Position numbers and translations under genes: made by a program
The notes under the pieces: model-generated
Told to the model about the DNA's origin: nothing
Seen by the model: the letters and a program-made list of their open reading frames with translations, nothing else
The model's database searches: none
NCBI RefSeq assembly: GCF_024213555.1
Contig: NZ_JANAVO010000005.1
Location: forward strand, 62,001-126,000
Reading direction: 5' to 3'
Length of the DNA: 64,000 nt
Source of the DNA: Allokutzneria sp. A3M-2-11 16
GTDB taxonomy: Bacteria > Actinomycetota > Actinomycetes > Mycobacteriales > Pseudonocardiaceae
Shown here: positions 1 through 8,844 of the stretch, piece after piece
How positions within the stretch are numbered: position 1 is the stretch's first letter
Layout of the letters: the number at the start of each line of letters is the position of its first letter

Positions 1-405
1 GGCGATCGAGCCGGTGCCGCGCTCCAGACTGGCCCCGATGCGCAGGTTCACCACGTCGAGGTGGTCGACGCCGAGCTGGCGCAGGTTCTCCTCCACCTGC
101 CCGCGCAGCTGCTCCGGCCGCGCCCGGTGCCACTCGCCCGAGGGGTCGCGGCCGGGTCCGACCTTGGTCGTGATCACCAGGTCCGACGGGTACGGGCGGA
201 GCGCGGAGTTGATCAGCTCGTTCGCCGACAGCAGCGGCGAGAAGTAGAAGGAAGCGGTGTCGATGTGGTTCACGCCGAGCTCCACCGCGCGCCGCAGCAC
301 CGAGATGGCCTGGTCGCGGTCGAGCGGGCGGGTGGTCAGGCGCATCGCGCCGTAGCCGAGCCGGTTGACCGTGTGGTCGCCCAACTCCCATGTGGACGTC
401 GTCAT
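1..405 (-). CDS. aldo/keto reductase, C-terminus cut by window edge
   Basis: The first 135 codons of an NAD(P)H-dependent oxidoreductase read leftward from ATG at 405 and run off the window. The N-terminal TIM-barrel signature is clear: RLGYGAMRL near residue 15, and HIDTASFYF carrying the usual catalytic Asp49 and Tyr54, followed by TTKVG with the catalytic Lys81. The position of the usual catalytic His (after HLDVV) reads NLR, as in many actinobacterial members of this subgroup. The substrate cannot be told. It is divergent from the LuxR-type regulator at 473. Confidence 0.85.
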   Translation of the reverse strand, partial: MTTSTWELGDHTVNRLGYGAMRLTTRPLDRDQAISVLRRAVELGVNHIDTASFYFSPLLSANELINSALRPYPSDLVITTKVGPGRDPSGEWHRARPEQLRGQVEENLRQLGVDHLDVVNLRIGASLERGTGSIA

Positions 406-472
406 GGTGCCCAGCCTGCGCCCGGTCCGGCGGTCACGCCGCCGATCGGCAACTTCCTGCCACACTGGGTTC

Positions 473-1099
473 ATGACCAGCACGATCGTCCGGAGCGAGG
501 AAGCGCTCTTCGCGCGCACGGCGCACCTGTTCGCCTCGGCGACCGAGGTCGCGTGCGCCGCCGACGACCTCAACACCTGGGCGAGCTCGCGACCGCGGCC
601 CCGCCCCCAGCTGCACGGGGACAAGCGCGTCCGCAAGATGTACCGCCCCGGGGTGCTGCTCGACCCGACGTCGGCCGCCCACCTGCGCGAGCTGGACCGG
701 GTCGGCGTCGACGTCCGGATCAGCCCCGACGAGATCAACGAGACGATCATCCTCGACCGCCGCCTCGTGATCCTGGCGGGCGAGCTCGTCGGCGGGTCGC
801 GGGAGTTCAGCGTGTTCGACAGCCCCGACGTGGTGCGCAGCGTGTCCACGCTGTTCGAGGCCGCGTGGCGGGTGGCGAGCCCGCTGGCGGCCTACGAGGT
901 GCGCTTCGCCGAGCTGCGGGCGCTCGCGCCGAAGCTGCTGGACGTGCTCGCCTCCGGCTGCAAGGACGAGACGGCGGCGCGGCGGCTCGACCTCGGCGTG
1001 CGCACCTACCGGCGGCGGGTGGCCGAGCTGATGGCGGCGCTCGGCGCGACGTCCCGGTTCCAGGCCGGGGTGCGGGCCCGCGAGCTCGGGCTGGTGTGA
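473..1099 (+). CDS. LuxR-type HTH regulator with degenerate N-terminal domain
   Basis: A 208-residue protein whose C-terminal ~55 residues form a LuxR/GerE-like helix-turn-helix: ASGCKDETAARRLDLGV, then RTYRRRVAELMAALGA, then SRFQAGVRARELGLV. The N-terminal ~140 residues resemble the PLD/TrmB-like sensor half seen in many streptomycete regulators of this kind. ATG at 473 is preferred because a CACACT box lies five bases before it, giving a leaderless start. An in-frame upstream GTG at 365 would add 36 basic, unlikely residues. Target genes are unknown; the divergent reductase is a candidate. Confidence 0.75.
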   Translation: MTSTIVRSEEALFARTAHLFASATEVACAADDLNTWASSRPRPRPQLHGDKRVRKMYRPGVLLDPTSAAHLRELDRVGVDVRISPDEINETIILDRRLVILAGELVGGSREFSVFDSPDVVRSVSTLFEAAWRVASPLAAYEVRFAELRALAPKLLDVLASGCKDETAARRLDLGVRTYRRRVAELMAALGATSRFQAGVRARELGLV

Positions 1100-1120
1100 T
1101 CATCCGGGTACGGTTGCCCG

Positions 1121-2977
1121 GTGTTCGCGGGGCTCGACAAGATCGACTGGTTATCGCTGGAGCACGCGTACGGACCCGCGGAGGACGTCCCGGAGATCCT
1201 GCGCGGCCTGGTTTCCGCCGATCCCGGGGCCCGCGAGCTGGCCTATGAGGACTTCGCCGACGTCCTGCACCACGGCGGCGACGTGTACGAGCCGACCGCG
1301 CTGGCCGTGCCCTTCCTGCTCGAAGCCGTGTGCGCCGCGTCGACCCCGCGGCGGCACGATCTGCTGAACCTCCTCGCCAGCGTCGGTGGCGTCGACGAGA
1401 CCGGCCTCAACATGTGGGCGCCGGAGGATCCCGACCCCTATGACAACCACCGGCACACCGCAACCGCCCGCGCGTCGATCGGCACGGCGCTCACCAGGCT
1501 CATCGCGCTGTTCGACGACCCCGATCCTGAAGTCCGCCGTGCGCTCCCCGCGGTCCTCGTCGTGTGCCAGGAGCATTGGGGTGCAACGATTTCCGTGCTT
1601 CGGCAACGCCTGACCGCCGAGTCCGATCCGCACGCGCGCGCGGCGCTGGTGCGGGCGGTCGGCATGATCGCGCCGCACCTCGACGACGAGACCGCGCTCG
1701 ACGAGATCCTGGCGTGGATCGCCGAGCGCGCGGCCGACCACGACAGCCCGATCGTCCAGCTCCGCGCACTGGCGACGCTCGCGGAAGTCGATCCCGGCGC
1801 TCTGCCCGCCAACGTCGCCGAGGTCGCGATCGCCGCCGTCGACGGTGCCGACGTCGGGCACCTGGTCCGTTCGCTGGACACGGCGCTCAGTGGTCGCGTC
1901 GCCGAGCGAACCGCGCTCATGATCGAGCTGCTTTCCTTTCCCAGCAAGGAAATCCGTCGCCTGGGCAGCTCGCTCGCCCGCGGGCTCGTCCGGGAGTGGC
2001 GCGGAGACCACAGCGAGCTGGCCCGGCGCGTCGGCGACCTCCTCGCGGACCCGGAGCTGGCCAGGGATGCCGCGGAGACACTCGACCACTTCGGCCCGGA
2101 CGCCTCGCCCGCTGCCGATGCGCTCGTCGCGGCCATGGACGGCTCCACATGGCTCGTGCGGACTTTGGCGCGCACAGGCGACGAGCGTGCTTTGTCGCCC
2201 GTGCGGGAAGCCTTGGAGCGCAAGGACATTCCCTTCGACATCGGCAGCATGCTCTACGGCATCCGTGCGCACGCCGCGCCGTTGCTGCCCGTGCTGTGCG
2301 CGCGTCTTCGCGATGTGAGCGACGAATGGCGACGCGGAGCGCTGCTCACCGCGATCGGCAACCTTGAGCAACGCGGCGCCGAGGCCGCTCCGGATCTGGT
2401 GGAGCTGTTGGAGTCCGGAGCCCGCGACAGCGCCTTGTTCTACGCGCTGAGAGCGGTGGGTCCGGCGGCGCAGGCGGCAGTGCCGCTGCTGCGGAGGCTC
2501 TGCGACGAACACCCGTTCGACGCGCCGCTCACGCTGTGGCGGATCACGGGCGATCCCGCGCCGGCGCTGGCCGCGATCACCGCAGGCAACGAGGGGATGA
2601 GGCTGGCCGCCGCGCTCGGCCCCGCCGCGACCGGCGCGCTTCCGCTCGTGCGCGCTCGGCTGGAGGTGGCTGAGCCGTGGGCGCTCATGCACGCCGCCAT
2701 CGCGCTCTGGGAGATCACCTCGGACCCGGAACCCGTGGTCCCGGCGTTGCTCACCGCCTGGCGCGGCAGCCAGCACTGCCGCATCCCGGTAGCACGATTC
2801 CTGGCGGAAATCGGCCATCCCGCCCGCGCGGCGGAAGGGGTGCTGCGCGCCGAGCTCGGCCAGCCCAGGCGGCACAACGTCGGCGTCTACTTCGCCGACG
2901 CGGTGGGCGAGGACCTGGAACTGCTCCACGCCTGCACCCGAGCTTTAGGTTTTTTCGGTCCGTCACAGGGCAACTAA
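1121..2977 (+). CDS. HEAT-repeat protein
   Basis: A 618-residue soluble protein made of tandem alpha-helical HEAT/PBS-lyase type repeats, for example DPDPEVRRALPAVL, DPHARAALVRAVG and SKEIRRLGSSLARGL. Such scaffolds bind proteins or nucleic acids; the partner is not visible here. GTG 1121 is leaderless: TACGGT lies at 1109-1114. There is no signal peptide or membrane segment. The last codons and the following 30 bases (TTTAGGTTTTTTCGG and on) are unusually A+T-rich for this window. Confidence 0.8.
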   Translation: MFAGLDKIDWLSLEHAYGPAEDVPEILRGLVSADPGARELAYEDFADVLHHGGDVYEPTALAVPFLLEAVCAASTPRRHDLLNLLASVGGVDETGLNMWAPEDPDPYDNHRHTATARASIGTALTRLIALFDDPDPEVRRALPAVLVVCQEHWGATISVLRQRLTAESDPHARAALVRAVGMIAPHLDDETALDEILAWIAERAADHDSPIVQLRALATLAEVDPGALPANVAEVAIAAVDGADVGHLVRSLDTALSGRVAERTALMIELLSFPSKEIRRLGSSLARGLVREWRGDHSELARRVGDLLADPELARDAAETLDHFGPDASPAADALVAAMDGSTWLVRTLARTGDERALSPVREALERKDIPFDIGSMLYGIRAHAAPLLPVLCARLRDVSDEWRRGALLTAIGNLEQRGAEAAPDLVELLESGARDSALFYALRAVGPAAQAAVPLLRRLCDEHPFDAPLTLWRITGDPAPALAAITAGNEGMRLAAALGPAATGALPLVRARLEVAEPWALMHAAIALWEITSDPEPVVPALLTAWRGSQHCRIPVARFLAEIGHPARAAEGVLRAELGQPRRHNVGVYFADAVGEDLELLHACTRALGFFGPSQGN

Positions 2978-2982
2978 ATTCC

Positions 2983-3414
2983 ATGCGACATCTACGTCGG
3001 CCGCACCAGCCCGGTGACCAGTGGACACCGGTCAACGAAGCGGACCAGAACTTCGGGGCGATCATGCTCGTCGAGCTGGTCGTCCGGCCCGTGGCGTACA
3101 CGACCTTCGACCCGGGGGCCGACCCCCGGCGCGGAACCATGGCGGAGCTGCTGGCGCTCACCTCCGTCCTGCGCGTCGACCACCTCGTCATGCGCGTGCG
3201 CGCCGTGGTGGAGACCGAAGGCCAGCGCGCGCCGCACGGGGGCGCGGACCGGATAGCCACCGCGGTGCTGGAGAGCTGCGAAGCGTTCACTCACCGGTGG
3301 CGCACCGAGCTGCTCGACCCGCCGGTGTTCAACCGCGAGCTGACCGTGCTCGAAGAGTTCCTCGACGCGATAGCGCTCGATCTCGCGACGGGCCTCAACC
3401 ACGGCAGGGTCTGA
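2983..3414 (+). CDS. hypothetical protein, 143 aa
   Basis: I do not recognise this family. The frame has actinobacterial codon use, a hydrophobic stretch (IMLVELVVRPVAYTTF) near residue 27, and a mainly helical rest ending at TGA 3412. Start is uncertain: ATG 2983 follows the HEAT gene by five bases, while ATG 3064 would remove 27 residues. The next gene begins ten bases after the stop with its own ribosome site, so the two may be cotranscribed. Confidence 0.5.
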   Translation: MRHLRRPHQPGDQWTPVNEADQNFGAIMLVELVVRPVAYTTFDPGADPRRGTMAELLALTSVLRVDHLVMRVRAVVETEGQRAPHGGADRIATAVLESCEAFTHRWRTELLDPPVFNRELTVLEEFLDAIALDLATGLNHGRV

Positions 3415-3424
3415 GGAGGCGGCC

Positions 3425-4288
3425 ATGGCCATCGAAGGACAGCAACCCGAACAGCGGCAGTCCTATCCCGGCAGCACGGACGAGATGAACCCCGAGCCGC
3501 ACGACGAGATGCGCGGCTACGTCGGCCGTGACCTGCTCGCCGGGCGGAAGGCGCTGATCACCGGCGGGGACTCCGGGATCGGGCGGGCGGTGGCCGTGGC
3601 GTTCGCCAAGGAGGGCGCCGACGTCGCGATCGTCTACCTCGACGAGCAGGAGGACGCCGACGCCGAGCACACCAGACGCCTGGTCGAGGCCGAGGGCCGG
3701 ACCGCGCTGGTGCTCCGCGCCGACCTCGCCGTGGAACGCAACTGCCAGGACGTCGTGCGGCAGACCGTGGACGCGCTCGGCGGGCTGGACCTGCTGGTCA
3801 ACAACGTGGCCACGCAGAAGCCGGTGCAGGACTTCGCCGAGCTCGACCCCGAGCAGTGGGACCGCACGTTCAAGGTCAACATCTACAGCTACTACTGGGT
3901 CACCCTCGCCGCGCTGCCGCACCTGCCCAAGGGCTCCTCGGTGATCAACACCAGCTCGATCAACGGGCTGCGCGGGAACAAGTCGCTCATCGACTACTCC
4001 GCGACCAAGGGAGCGGTGAACGCGCTGACCTACTCGCTGTCGCAGTCCTTGCAGGAGCGCGGCATCCGCGTCAACGCGGTCGCTCCGGGCCCGGTGTGGA
4101 CGCCGCTGATCCCCGCGACCATGGGGGAGGAGAAGGCGGGCGAGTTCGGCACCCAGGTGCCCATGGGCCGCGCGGCGCAGCCCGACGAGATCGCGCCGTC
4201 GTACGTGTTCTTCGCATCCGACCGGCTCTCCAGCTACTACACCGGGGAGGTCCTTGCTCCGATCGGGGGTGAGACCCTGCCCGGCTGA
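3425..4288 (+). CDS. short-chain dehydrogenase (YghA/glucose-dehydrogenase-like)
   Basis: A 287-residue SDR with the N-terminal extension typical of the YghA-like group (EQRQSYPGS, then GRKALITGGDSGIGRA). The NAD(P)-binding TGGDSGIG is near residue 45, NNVATQ follows strand 4, Ser lies in INTSSING, and the catalytic Tyr191 with Lys lies in YSATKGA. The likely role is a soluble general-stress aldehyde or sugar reductase; the substrate is unproven. ATG 3425 has GAGGAGG 5 to 11 bases upstream. Confidence 0.9.
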   Translation: MAIEGQQPEQRQSYPGSTDEMNPEPHDEMRGYVGRDLLAGRKALITGGDSGIGRAVAVAFAKEGADVAIVYLDEQEDADAEHTRRLVEAEGRTALVLRADLAVERNCQDVVRQTVDALGGLDLLVNNVATQKPVQDFAELDPEQWDRTFKVNIYSYYWVTLAALPHLPKGSSVINTSSINGLRGNKSLIDYSATKGAVNALTYSLSQSLQERGIRVNAVAPGPVWTPLIPATMGEEKAGEFGTQVPMGRAAQPDEIAPSYVFFASDRLSSYYTGEVLAPIGGETLPG

Positions 4289-4311
4289 GCCGCTGCTGAA
4301 AGACTGACGAC

Positions 4312-6207
4312 GTGGATGACGATCTTGTCGCTCTCGCCGCCGCGCACGGCGTCGCTACCTGGTACGAGGACGGGAACCGGGAACGCGTCGACGTGGCGCC
4401 GGACGTGGTGGCCGACGTGCTCGCGCTGCTCGACGTGGACGCCTCGACGCCCGCTTCGGTGCGCGCCGAGCTGAACCGCGTGCGGGCGCGTGCGGCCGAG
4501 GACCGGTTGCCGCCGACGATCGTGCTGCGGCAGGGAGCGACCCGCCCGGTCGGAGCCGGAGAGCTGCGCTGCGAAGACGGCACTTCGCTTGCCGTGGACG
4601 GAGAACTGCCCGCTGACCTCCCGTTGGGCTGGCATGAGCTGCGCGTCGGTTCCCAGGTGGTCACCGTGGTCGTCGCTCCGCCCGCGCTGCCCGAACCGCC
4701 GCGCGCGTGGGGGTGGATGCTCCAGCTCTACGCCGTCCGCTCGGCGGAGTCGTGGGGGATGGGCGACCTGGCCGACCTCGCCGAGTTCACGCGGTGGGCG
4801 GGGGAGTACGGGGCCGGGATGGTGCTCGTCAACCCCCTGCACGCACCGAACCTCGTCGAGCCCGTGGAGCCGTCGCCGTACTCCCCGTCCAGCCGCCAGT
4901 TCGTCAACCCGCTCTACCTCCGCATCGAGCACACCGACGCCTATGCGCGCGCCGACGCGGAAACGCGGGCTCAGGTCGATTCTTTGCGTGCCCCCAACGG
5001 TGATCGCATCGACTACGACGAGGTGTGGCGGGCCAAACGCGCCGCGCTGGAGTTGTTGTGGCCCTTCGCCGAGGTGACCGAGCCGGACGCCGCGCTGCGG
5101 ACTTTCGCCACGTTCTGCGTCATCGCCGAGAAGCACGGTCCCGACTGGCGCACGTGGCCAGAGGAGTTGCGGCACCCGCGTTCCGTCCGGCTCGACAATG
5201 ACCGCGTCCGGTTCCACGTGTGGCTGCAACAGTTGTGCTTCGCGCAGCTTTCCCAAGCGCGCCAAGGCGTTCGCGTCGTCCACGATCTCGCGGTCGGGGT
5301 GAACCCCGCGGGCGCCGACGGATGGATGCTCCAGGACGTCCTGGCGAAGGCCAGCGTCGGCGCCCCGCCCGATGAGTTCAACCAGCAGGGCCAGAACTGG
5401 GGTCTGCCGCCGTGGCGTCCGGATCGCTTGGCGGAGCAGGGATATCGGCCCTATCGCGATGTGCTGCGCGCCGTGCTCCGGCACGCGGACGGCATCCGCA
5501 TCGACCACGTCGCCGGGCTGTGGCGGCTGTGGTGGGTTCCTGAGGGCTCCGGCCCGGAGCGCGGCACGTACGTCCACTACGACGCCGAGGCGATGCTCGG
5601 AGTCCTCGCCCTGGAAGCACATCGGGCCAACGCCGTGGTGATCGGTGAGGACCTGGGCACGGTCGAGCCCGAAGTCACCGAAGCACTGCACGCGCAGAAC
5701 ATGCTCGGCTCCACGGTCGTCTGGTTCCAACGCGATCATGAAGCCGACGGCCGCCCGCTGATCCCGCCCGCCGCATGGCCCGCGAACGCCGTCGCGAGCA
5801 TTTCAACGCACGATCTGCCCACCGCGCCGGGTTTTCTCAGCGGTGAGCACGTGCGGGTGCGCTCCGAGATCGGCGTCCTCGCGCGCCCGCTCGCCGAGGA
5901 ACAGGCCCACGCGGACGCCGAGCGAGCCGACTTCCTGTCCCTGCTGCGCTCGGAGCTGTTGCTGGGGCACGAGAACGCCACCGATGACGAGATCGTCGTG
6001 GCCCTACACGGCTTGCTCGTACACAGCCCTTGCCGTGTCTTGCTGATCTCGCCCTACGACCTCGTAGGCGAGGTCCGCCAGCCCAACCTGCCCGGCACCG
6101 TCACCGAATACCCCAACTGGAAGCTCCCCCTCCCGCTGACGCTTCCTTCCCTCTACGAGGACCCCCGCGTCCGCAAGGTAATCGAGCTTCTCAACCCCCT
6201 CAGCTAA
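4312..6207 (+). CDS. malQ: 4-alpha-glucanotransferase (amylomaltase, GH77)
   Basis: A 631-residue cytosolic enzyme that transfers alpha-1,4-glucan segments in maltodextrin and glycogen metabolism. GH77 landmarks are in order: VNPLHAPN and PSPYSPSSRQFVNPLYL, DGIRIDHVAGLWRLWW with the nucleophile Asp, VIGEDLGTVEPEV with the acid/base Glu, and STHDLPTAPGF. The ~150-residue N-terminal beta extension is normal for actinobacterial MalQ. GTG 4312 is the likely start. The stop TAA (6205-6207) overlaps a TAAACT box that precedes a mini-ORF and repeat copy 1. Confidence 0.93.
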   Translation: MDDDLVALAAAHGVATWYEDGNRERVDVAPDVVADVLALLDVDASTPASVRAELNRVRARAAEDRLPPTIVLRQGATRPVGAGELRCEDGTSLAVDGELPADLPLGWHELRVGSQVVTVVVAPPALPEPPRAWGWMLQLYAVRSAESWGMGDLADLAEFTRWAGEYGAGMVLVNPLHAPNLVEPVEPSPYSPSSRQFVNPLYLRIEHTDAYARADAETRAQVDSLRAPNGDRIDYDEVWRAKRAALELLWPFAEVTEPDAALRTFATFCVIAEKHGPDWRTWPEELRHPRSVRLDNDRVRFHVWLQQLCFAQLSQARQGVRVVHDLAVGVNPAGADGWMLQDVLAKASVGAPPDEFNQQGQNWGLPPWRPDRLAEQGYRPYRDVLRAVLRHADGIRIDHVAGLWRLWWVPEGSGPERGTYVHYDAEAMLGVLALEAHRANAVVIGEDLGTVEPEVTEALHAQNMLGSTVVWFQRDHEADGRPLIPPAAWPANAVASISTHDLPTAPGFLSGEHVRVRSEIGVLARPLAEEQAHADAERADFLSLLRSELLLGHENATDDEIVVALHGLLVHSPCRVLLISPYDLVGEVRQPNLPGTVTEYPNWKLPLPLTLPSLYEDPRVRKVIELLNPLS

Positions 6208-6210
6208 ACT
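6205..6210 (+). promoter_or_regulatory. putative -10 box TAAACT
   Basis: TAAACT overlaps the malQ stop codon and lies six bases before the ATG of the 9-codon mini-ORF at 6217. The same box and spacing occur at repeat copies 2 and 3. No convincing -35 box is seen. Confidence 0.4.
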
Positions 6211-6216
6211 AGGCGC

Positions 6217-6246
6217 ATGCTCATCCTCCCCACCCCGCCCTCCTAG
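6217..6246 (+). CDS. mini-ORF, 9 aa (MLILPTPPS)
   Basis: This is a possible leaderless peptide. Its sequence and flanks match the mini-ORF beside repeat copy 3 (MHILPTPPS at 23298-23269), and its end resembles the EamA leader (MHRIFIVTPPPAS). It sits between malQ and repeat copy 1. No same-strand gene follows nearby, so it is not an obvious leader here. Conservation at the DNA level could also reflect a duplicated element rather than translation. Confidence 0.4.
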   Translation: MLILPTPPS

Positions 6247-6251
6247 GCCGA

Positions 6252-6267
6252 GGTGGTCCAAACCAAT
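6252..6267. promoter_or_regulatory. DasR/GntR-like operator candidate
   Basis: Read on the minus strand this is ATTGGTTTGGACCACC, which I count as 12 of 16 matches to the DasR site ACTGGTCTAGACCACT as I recall it. The identical 16-mer occurs at 23248-23263. It lies directly between the mini-ORF and the inverted repeat. Confidence 0.3.
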
Positions 6268-6330
6268 CCCGTTTCGTACTCATAGCCGTAAATAGAGCGC
6301 TCCCATCTACGGCTATGAGTACGAAACGGG
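6268..6330 (+). repeat. 63-bp inverted repeat, copy 1
   Basis: The core CCCGTTTCGTACTCATA and its complement close a hairpin. Here the arms pair perfectly for 24 bp (6267-6290 with 6308-6331). The centre is GAGCGCTC at 6295-6302, leaving 27 bases to the left and 28 to the right. It lies between the convergent malQ and MFS genes. Confidence 0.95.
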
Positions 6331-6353
6331 AAAGAGCTGTGCGCGCGTGGGGG

Positions 6354-7829
6354 CTAGCGGGATGTGGAGAGCACGGGGGGCTTGGAGCGGTCGAGGCCCA
6401 AGTAGACGCCCAGCATCACGATGAGCGAGATGCCGACACCGACTACGGCCACCACGTGGATCGCTGAGGTGAAAGCGATCCGTGCGGCGGCGAGGGCGGG
6501 AGTGCCCACAGCGCCCGCGACGCTCTCGGTGACCTGCGATGGCACTCCGGCGGGGAGATTGGCGCGGTAGACGGCGGTGCCGAGGCTGCCCAGGACGGCG
6601 ATGCCGAGCGCGCCACCGAACTCGTTGCCGGTCTCCGACAGGGCGGAGGCGGCACCGGCGCGCTCACGAGGAACGGCGGTGAGGATCAGGTCGGTGCCGA
6701 GGGTCGCGACGGTGCCGAAGCCACCCGCCAGGATCGCCGAGCCCGCGAGCATCGTGAACAGGCCGTCCTGTGGGGACAACCAGACCAGCAGCAGGAAGCC
6801 GGACGCGCCGACGCCGAGGCCGCCGAGGATCAGGGTGCGGAGGTCCACCCACCGGACGAGCCGAGGGGCGAGCACCGCGCCGACGACCGACGCGGCCATG
6901 CCCGGGATCGACCACAGGGCAGCGGAGAGCGGGCTCATCCCGAGCACCACCTGCATGTACTGGCTGGTGAACAGGGACAGGCCGATCATCCCGAACAGGG
7001 TCAGCGCGTTCGCGGCCAACGCCGAACGGAACGTGCCGGAGGAGAACAGCCGCAGGTCCAGCAGCGGGTCGGCCTGCCGCCGCTGGCGACGCACGAACGC
7101 CACGCCCATCGCGACACCGAAGACGATGGCGAGGACGGAGGACACGGCGAAACCGTCAGCGGCGATCTTCTTGACGCCGTAGATCGCGGGCAGCACCGCG
7201 GCGAGGGACATGGCGGCGCCGAGCAGGTCGAAGCGGCCCGGGTTGGGGTCGCGGGACTCCTTGAGCAGCAACGGTCCCGCGATCAGCAGCAGCACCATCA
7301 CCGGCACGTTGATCAGGAACACCGAACCCCAGTCGAAGTGCTCCAGCAGCACGCCGCCGATGATCGGGCCGAGCATCGCGCCGCCACCGAAACCCGCGCC
7401 CCAGACGCCGATCGCGGTCGTCCGTTGGGTCGGATCGGCGAACAGGTCCCGGATCAGCGACAGCGTCGACGGCATCAGCGTCGCCCCGCCGATGCCCATC
7501 AGGGCGCGCGCCGCGATCAGCAGGCCCGGGGTGGGCGCGAAGGCCGCGACGACCGACGCCAGGCCGAACGCCGCGCCCCCGAGCACCAGCAGCCGCCGCC
7601 TGCCGATCCGGTCGCCGAGCGTGCCCATCGTGATCAGCAGACCGGCCAGCAGGAACGGGTAGGCGTCCATGATCCAGAGCATCTCGTCGGCCGAGGGCCG
7701 CAGCTCGGTGGTGAGCACCGGCAGCGCGATGAACAGCACCGAGTTGTCCAGCGAGATCAGCAGCACCGGCAGCACGAGAACGGCCAACCCCAGCCACTCG
7801 CGCCGCCCGGCCCTGGTCGTGTCGGTCAT
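6354..7829 (-). CDS. MFS drug-efflux transporter, DHA2 (14-TM) type
   Basis: A 491-residue integral membrane exporter. Landmarks are LLISLDNSVLFIALPVL in TM1, DAYPFLLAGLLITMGTLGDRIGRRRLLVLGG (motif A, in two parts), and motif C in IGVWGAGFGGGAMLGPIIGG. These fit proton-driven export of hydrophobic drugs. ATG 7829 follows GGGGGTTCTCGG. A longer frame to 8027 crosses the regulatory region and is unlikely. A divergent TetR gene at 8002 shares the control region, the usual layout for a drug-inducible pump. Confidence 0.9.
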   Translation of the reverse strand: MTDTTRAGRREWLGLAVLVLPVLLISLDNSVLFIALPVLTTELRPSADEMLWIMDAYPFLLAGLLITMGTLGDRIGRRRLLVLGGAAFGLASVVAAFAPTPGLLIAARALMGIGGATLMPSTLSLIRDLFADPTQRTTAIGVWGAGFGGGAMLGPIIGGVLLEHFDWGSVFLINVPVMVLLLIAGPLLLKESRDPNPGRFDLLGAAMSLAAVLPAIYGVKKIAADGFAVSSVLAIVFGVAMGVAFVRRQRRQADPLLDLRLFSSGTFRSALAANALTLFGMIGLSLFTSQYMQVVLGMSPLSAALWSIPGMAASVVGAVLAPRLVRWVDLRTLILGGLGVGASGFLLLVWLSPQDGLFTMLAGSAILAGGFGTVATLGTDLILTAVPRERAGAASALSETGNEFGGALGIAVLGSLGTAVYRANLPAGVPSQVTESVAGAVGTPALAAARIAFTSAIHVVAVVGVGISLIVMLGVYLGLDRSKPPVLSTSR

Positions 7830-7931
7830 CCGAGAACCCCCATGTGAGTACGCCGTAGTGCGCTCCGCGTACAAGCTACGCAAAATGTCGAAACACCGGC
7901 AAGCGCACGTGATGAAGTGCAAAGACACCAA

Positions 7932-7986
7932 TACGTCACACGTGTCGAAATGATCAGTTATCCTTACGTCACACCGGGCGTGTGTG
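7932..7986. promoter_or_regulatory. MFS/TetR divergent control region
   Basis: TACGTCACAC occurs twice in direct repeat (7932-7941 and 7965-7974), 33 bp apart. TCACAC at 7969-7974 also pairs with GTGTGA at 7982-7987 as an inverted repeat. These are the best operator candidates for the TetR protein encoded at 8002. Confidence 0.5.
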
Positions 7987-8001
7987 ATGAAAAGAGGGCG
8001 G

Positions 8002-8835
8002 ATGGCCGACTGCGCCGAATGTGGCAAGGAGCTGCGGCAGCCCGCGCGCGGCCGTCGCCCGCGCTACTGCTCCCGGTCCTGCCAGGCACGCGCCTACCGA
8101 GCAAGGGCCGCGCGCCGCGAAGGCACGGCGCCCCCGGTGCCGAGGCGGCCCGATCCCGACGCCGAGCCCGAGCTGAGCCGCGAGCGCATCGTGCGGGCCG
8201 CCATCGCGCTCGGCGACGCCGAGGGGCTGCTCGCGGTGTCCATGCGGCGCGTCGCGGTGGAGCTGGGCGCGGGCACGATGTCGCTCTACCGCTACGTCTC
8301 CGGCAAGGAGGAGCTGGTCACGCTGATGGTCGACGAGGTCTTCGCCGCCCGCGTCGACGAGCTGCCGACCGAAGGGCCGTGGCGGGAGCGCGTCGAGATG
8401 TGCGCGCGGCTGCACTGGGAGATCTGCCGTCGTCACCCGTGGGTCGTGCAGACCGTGTCGGTGACCCGCCCCGCGTTGAGCCGCAACGGGATGCGCTGGA
8501 CGGAGGCGGTGCTCGCCGCCTTGGACGGGCGCGGCCTGAGCATGGCCGAGATGCTGAGCTGCATGGTCCTCGTCAACGGCTTCGTGCAGGGCGTGGCGCT
8601 GTTGATGCTCAACGAGATCGAGGCGCACCGGGCCAGCGGCATGACCAACCGGCAGTGGTGGGACCGGGCCGAGCCGATGTTCGCCGAGGTGATGGCCTCC
8701 GGCGACTTCCCGGTGCTGGCCAGGGCCGAGGACGCCGACTTCAACGACGGCTACGAGAGCATGGACGAGGACTTCGAGTTCGGTCTCGAACGGATGCTGG
8801 ACGGCCTGGCGGTGTTCGTCGGTGGTCGGGCGTAG
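8002..8835 (+). CDS. TetR-family regulator with N-terminal zinc ribbon
   Basis: A 277-residue repressor. Residues 1-40 hold CxxC (CAEC) and CxxxC (CSRSC) followed by QARAYRARAA, a treble-clef zinc motif. Residues ~55-110 are the TetR HTH (RERIVRAAIALGDAEGLLAVSMRRVAVELG, ending GTMSLYRYV). The rest is a TetR C-terminal ligand domain. It probably controls the divergent MFS pump. ATG 8002 follows AGAGGGCGG; an upstream GTG at 7984 is possible. The protein at 16797 carries a related zinc motif. Confidence 0.82.
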   Translation: MADCAECGKELRQPARGRRPRYCSRSCQARAYRARAARREGTAPPVPRRPDPDAEPELSRERIVRAAIALGDAEGLLAVSMRRVAVELGAGTMSLYRYVSGKEELVTLMVDEVFAARVDELPTEGPWRERVEMCARLHWEICRRHPWVVQTVSVTRPALSRNGMRWTEAVLAALDGRGLSMAEMLSCMVLVNGFVQGVALLMLNEIEAHRASGMTNRQWWDRAEPMFAEVMASGDFPVLARAEDADFNDGYESMDEDFEFGLERMLDGLAVFVGGRA

Positions 8836-8844
8836 GTTCGGTCC

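Noticed and set aside
1151-2929. Long open frame on the minus strand opposite the HEAT gene
   Set aside because: It is a G+C shadow frame: low-complexity composition, no family motif, and fully antisense to a convincing gene.
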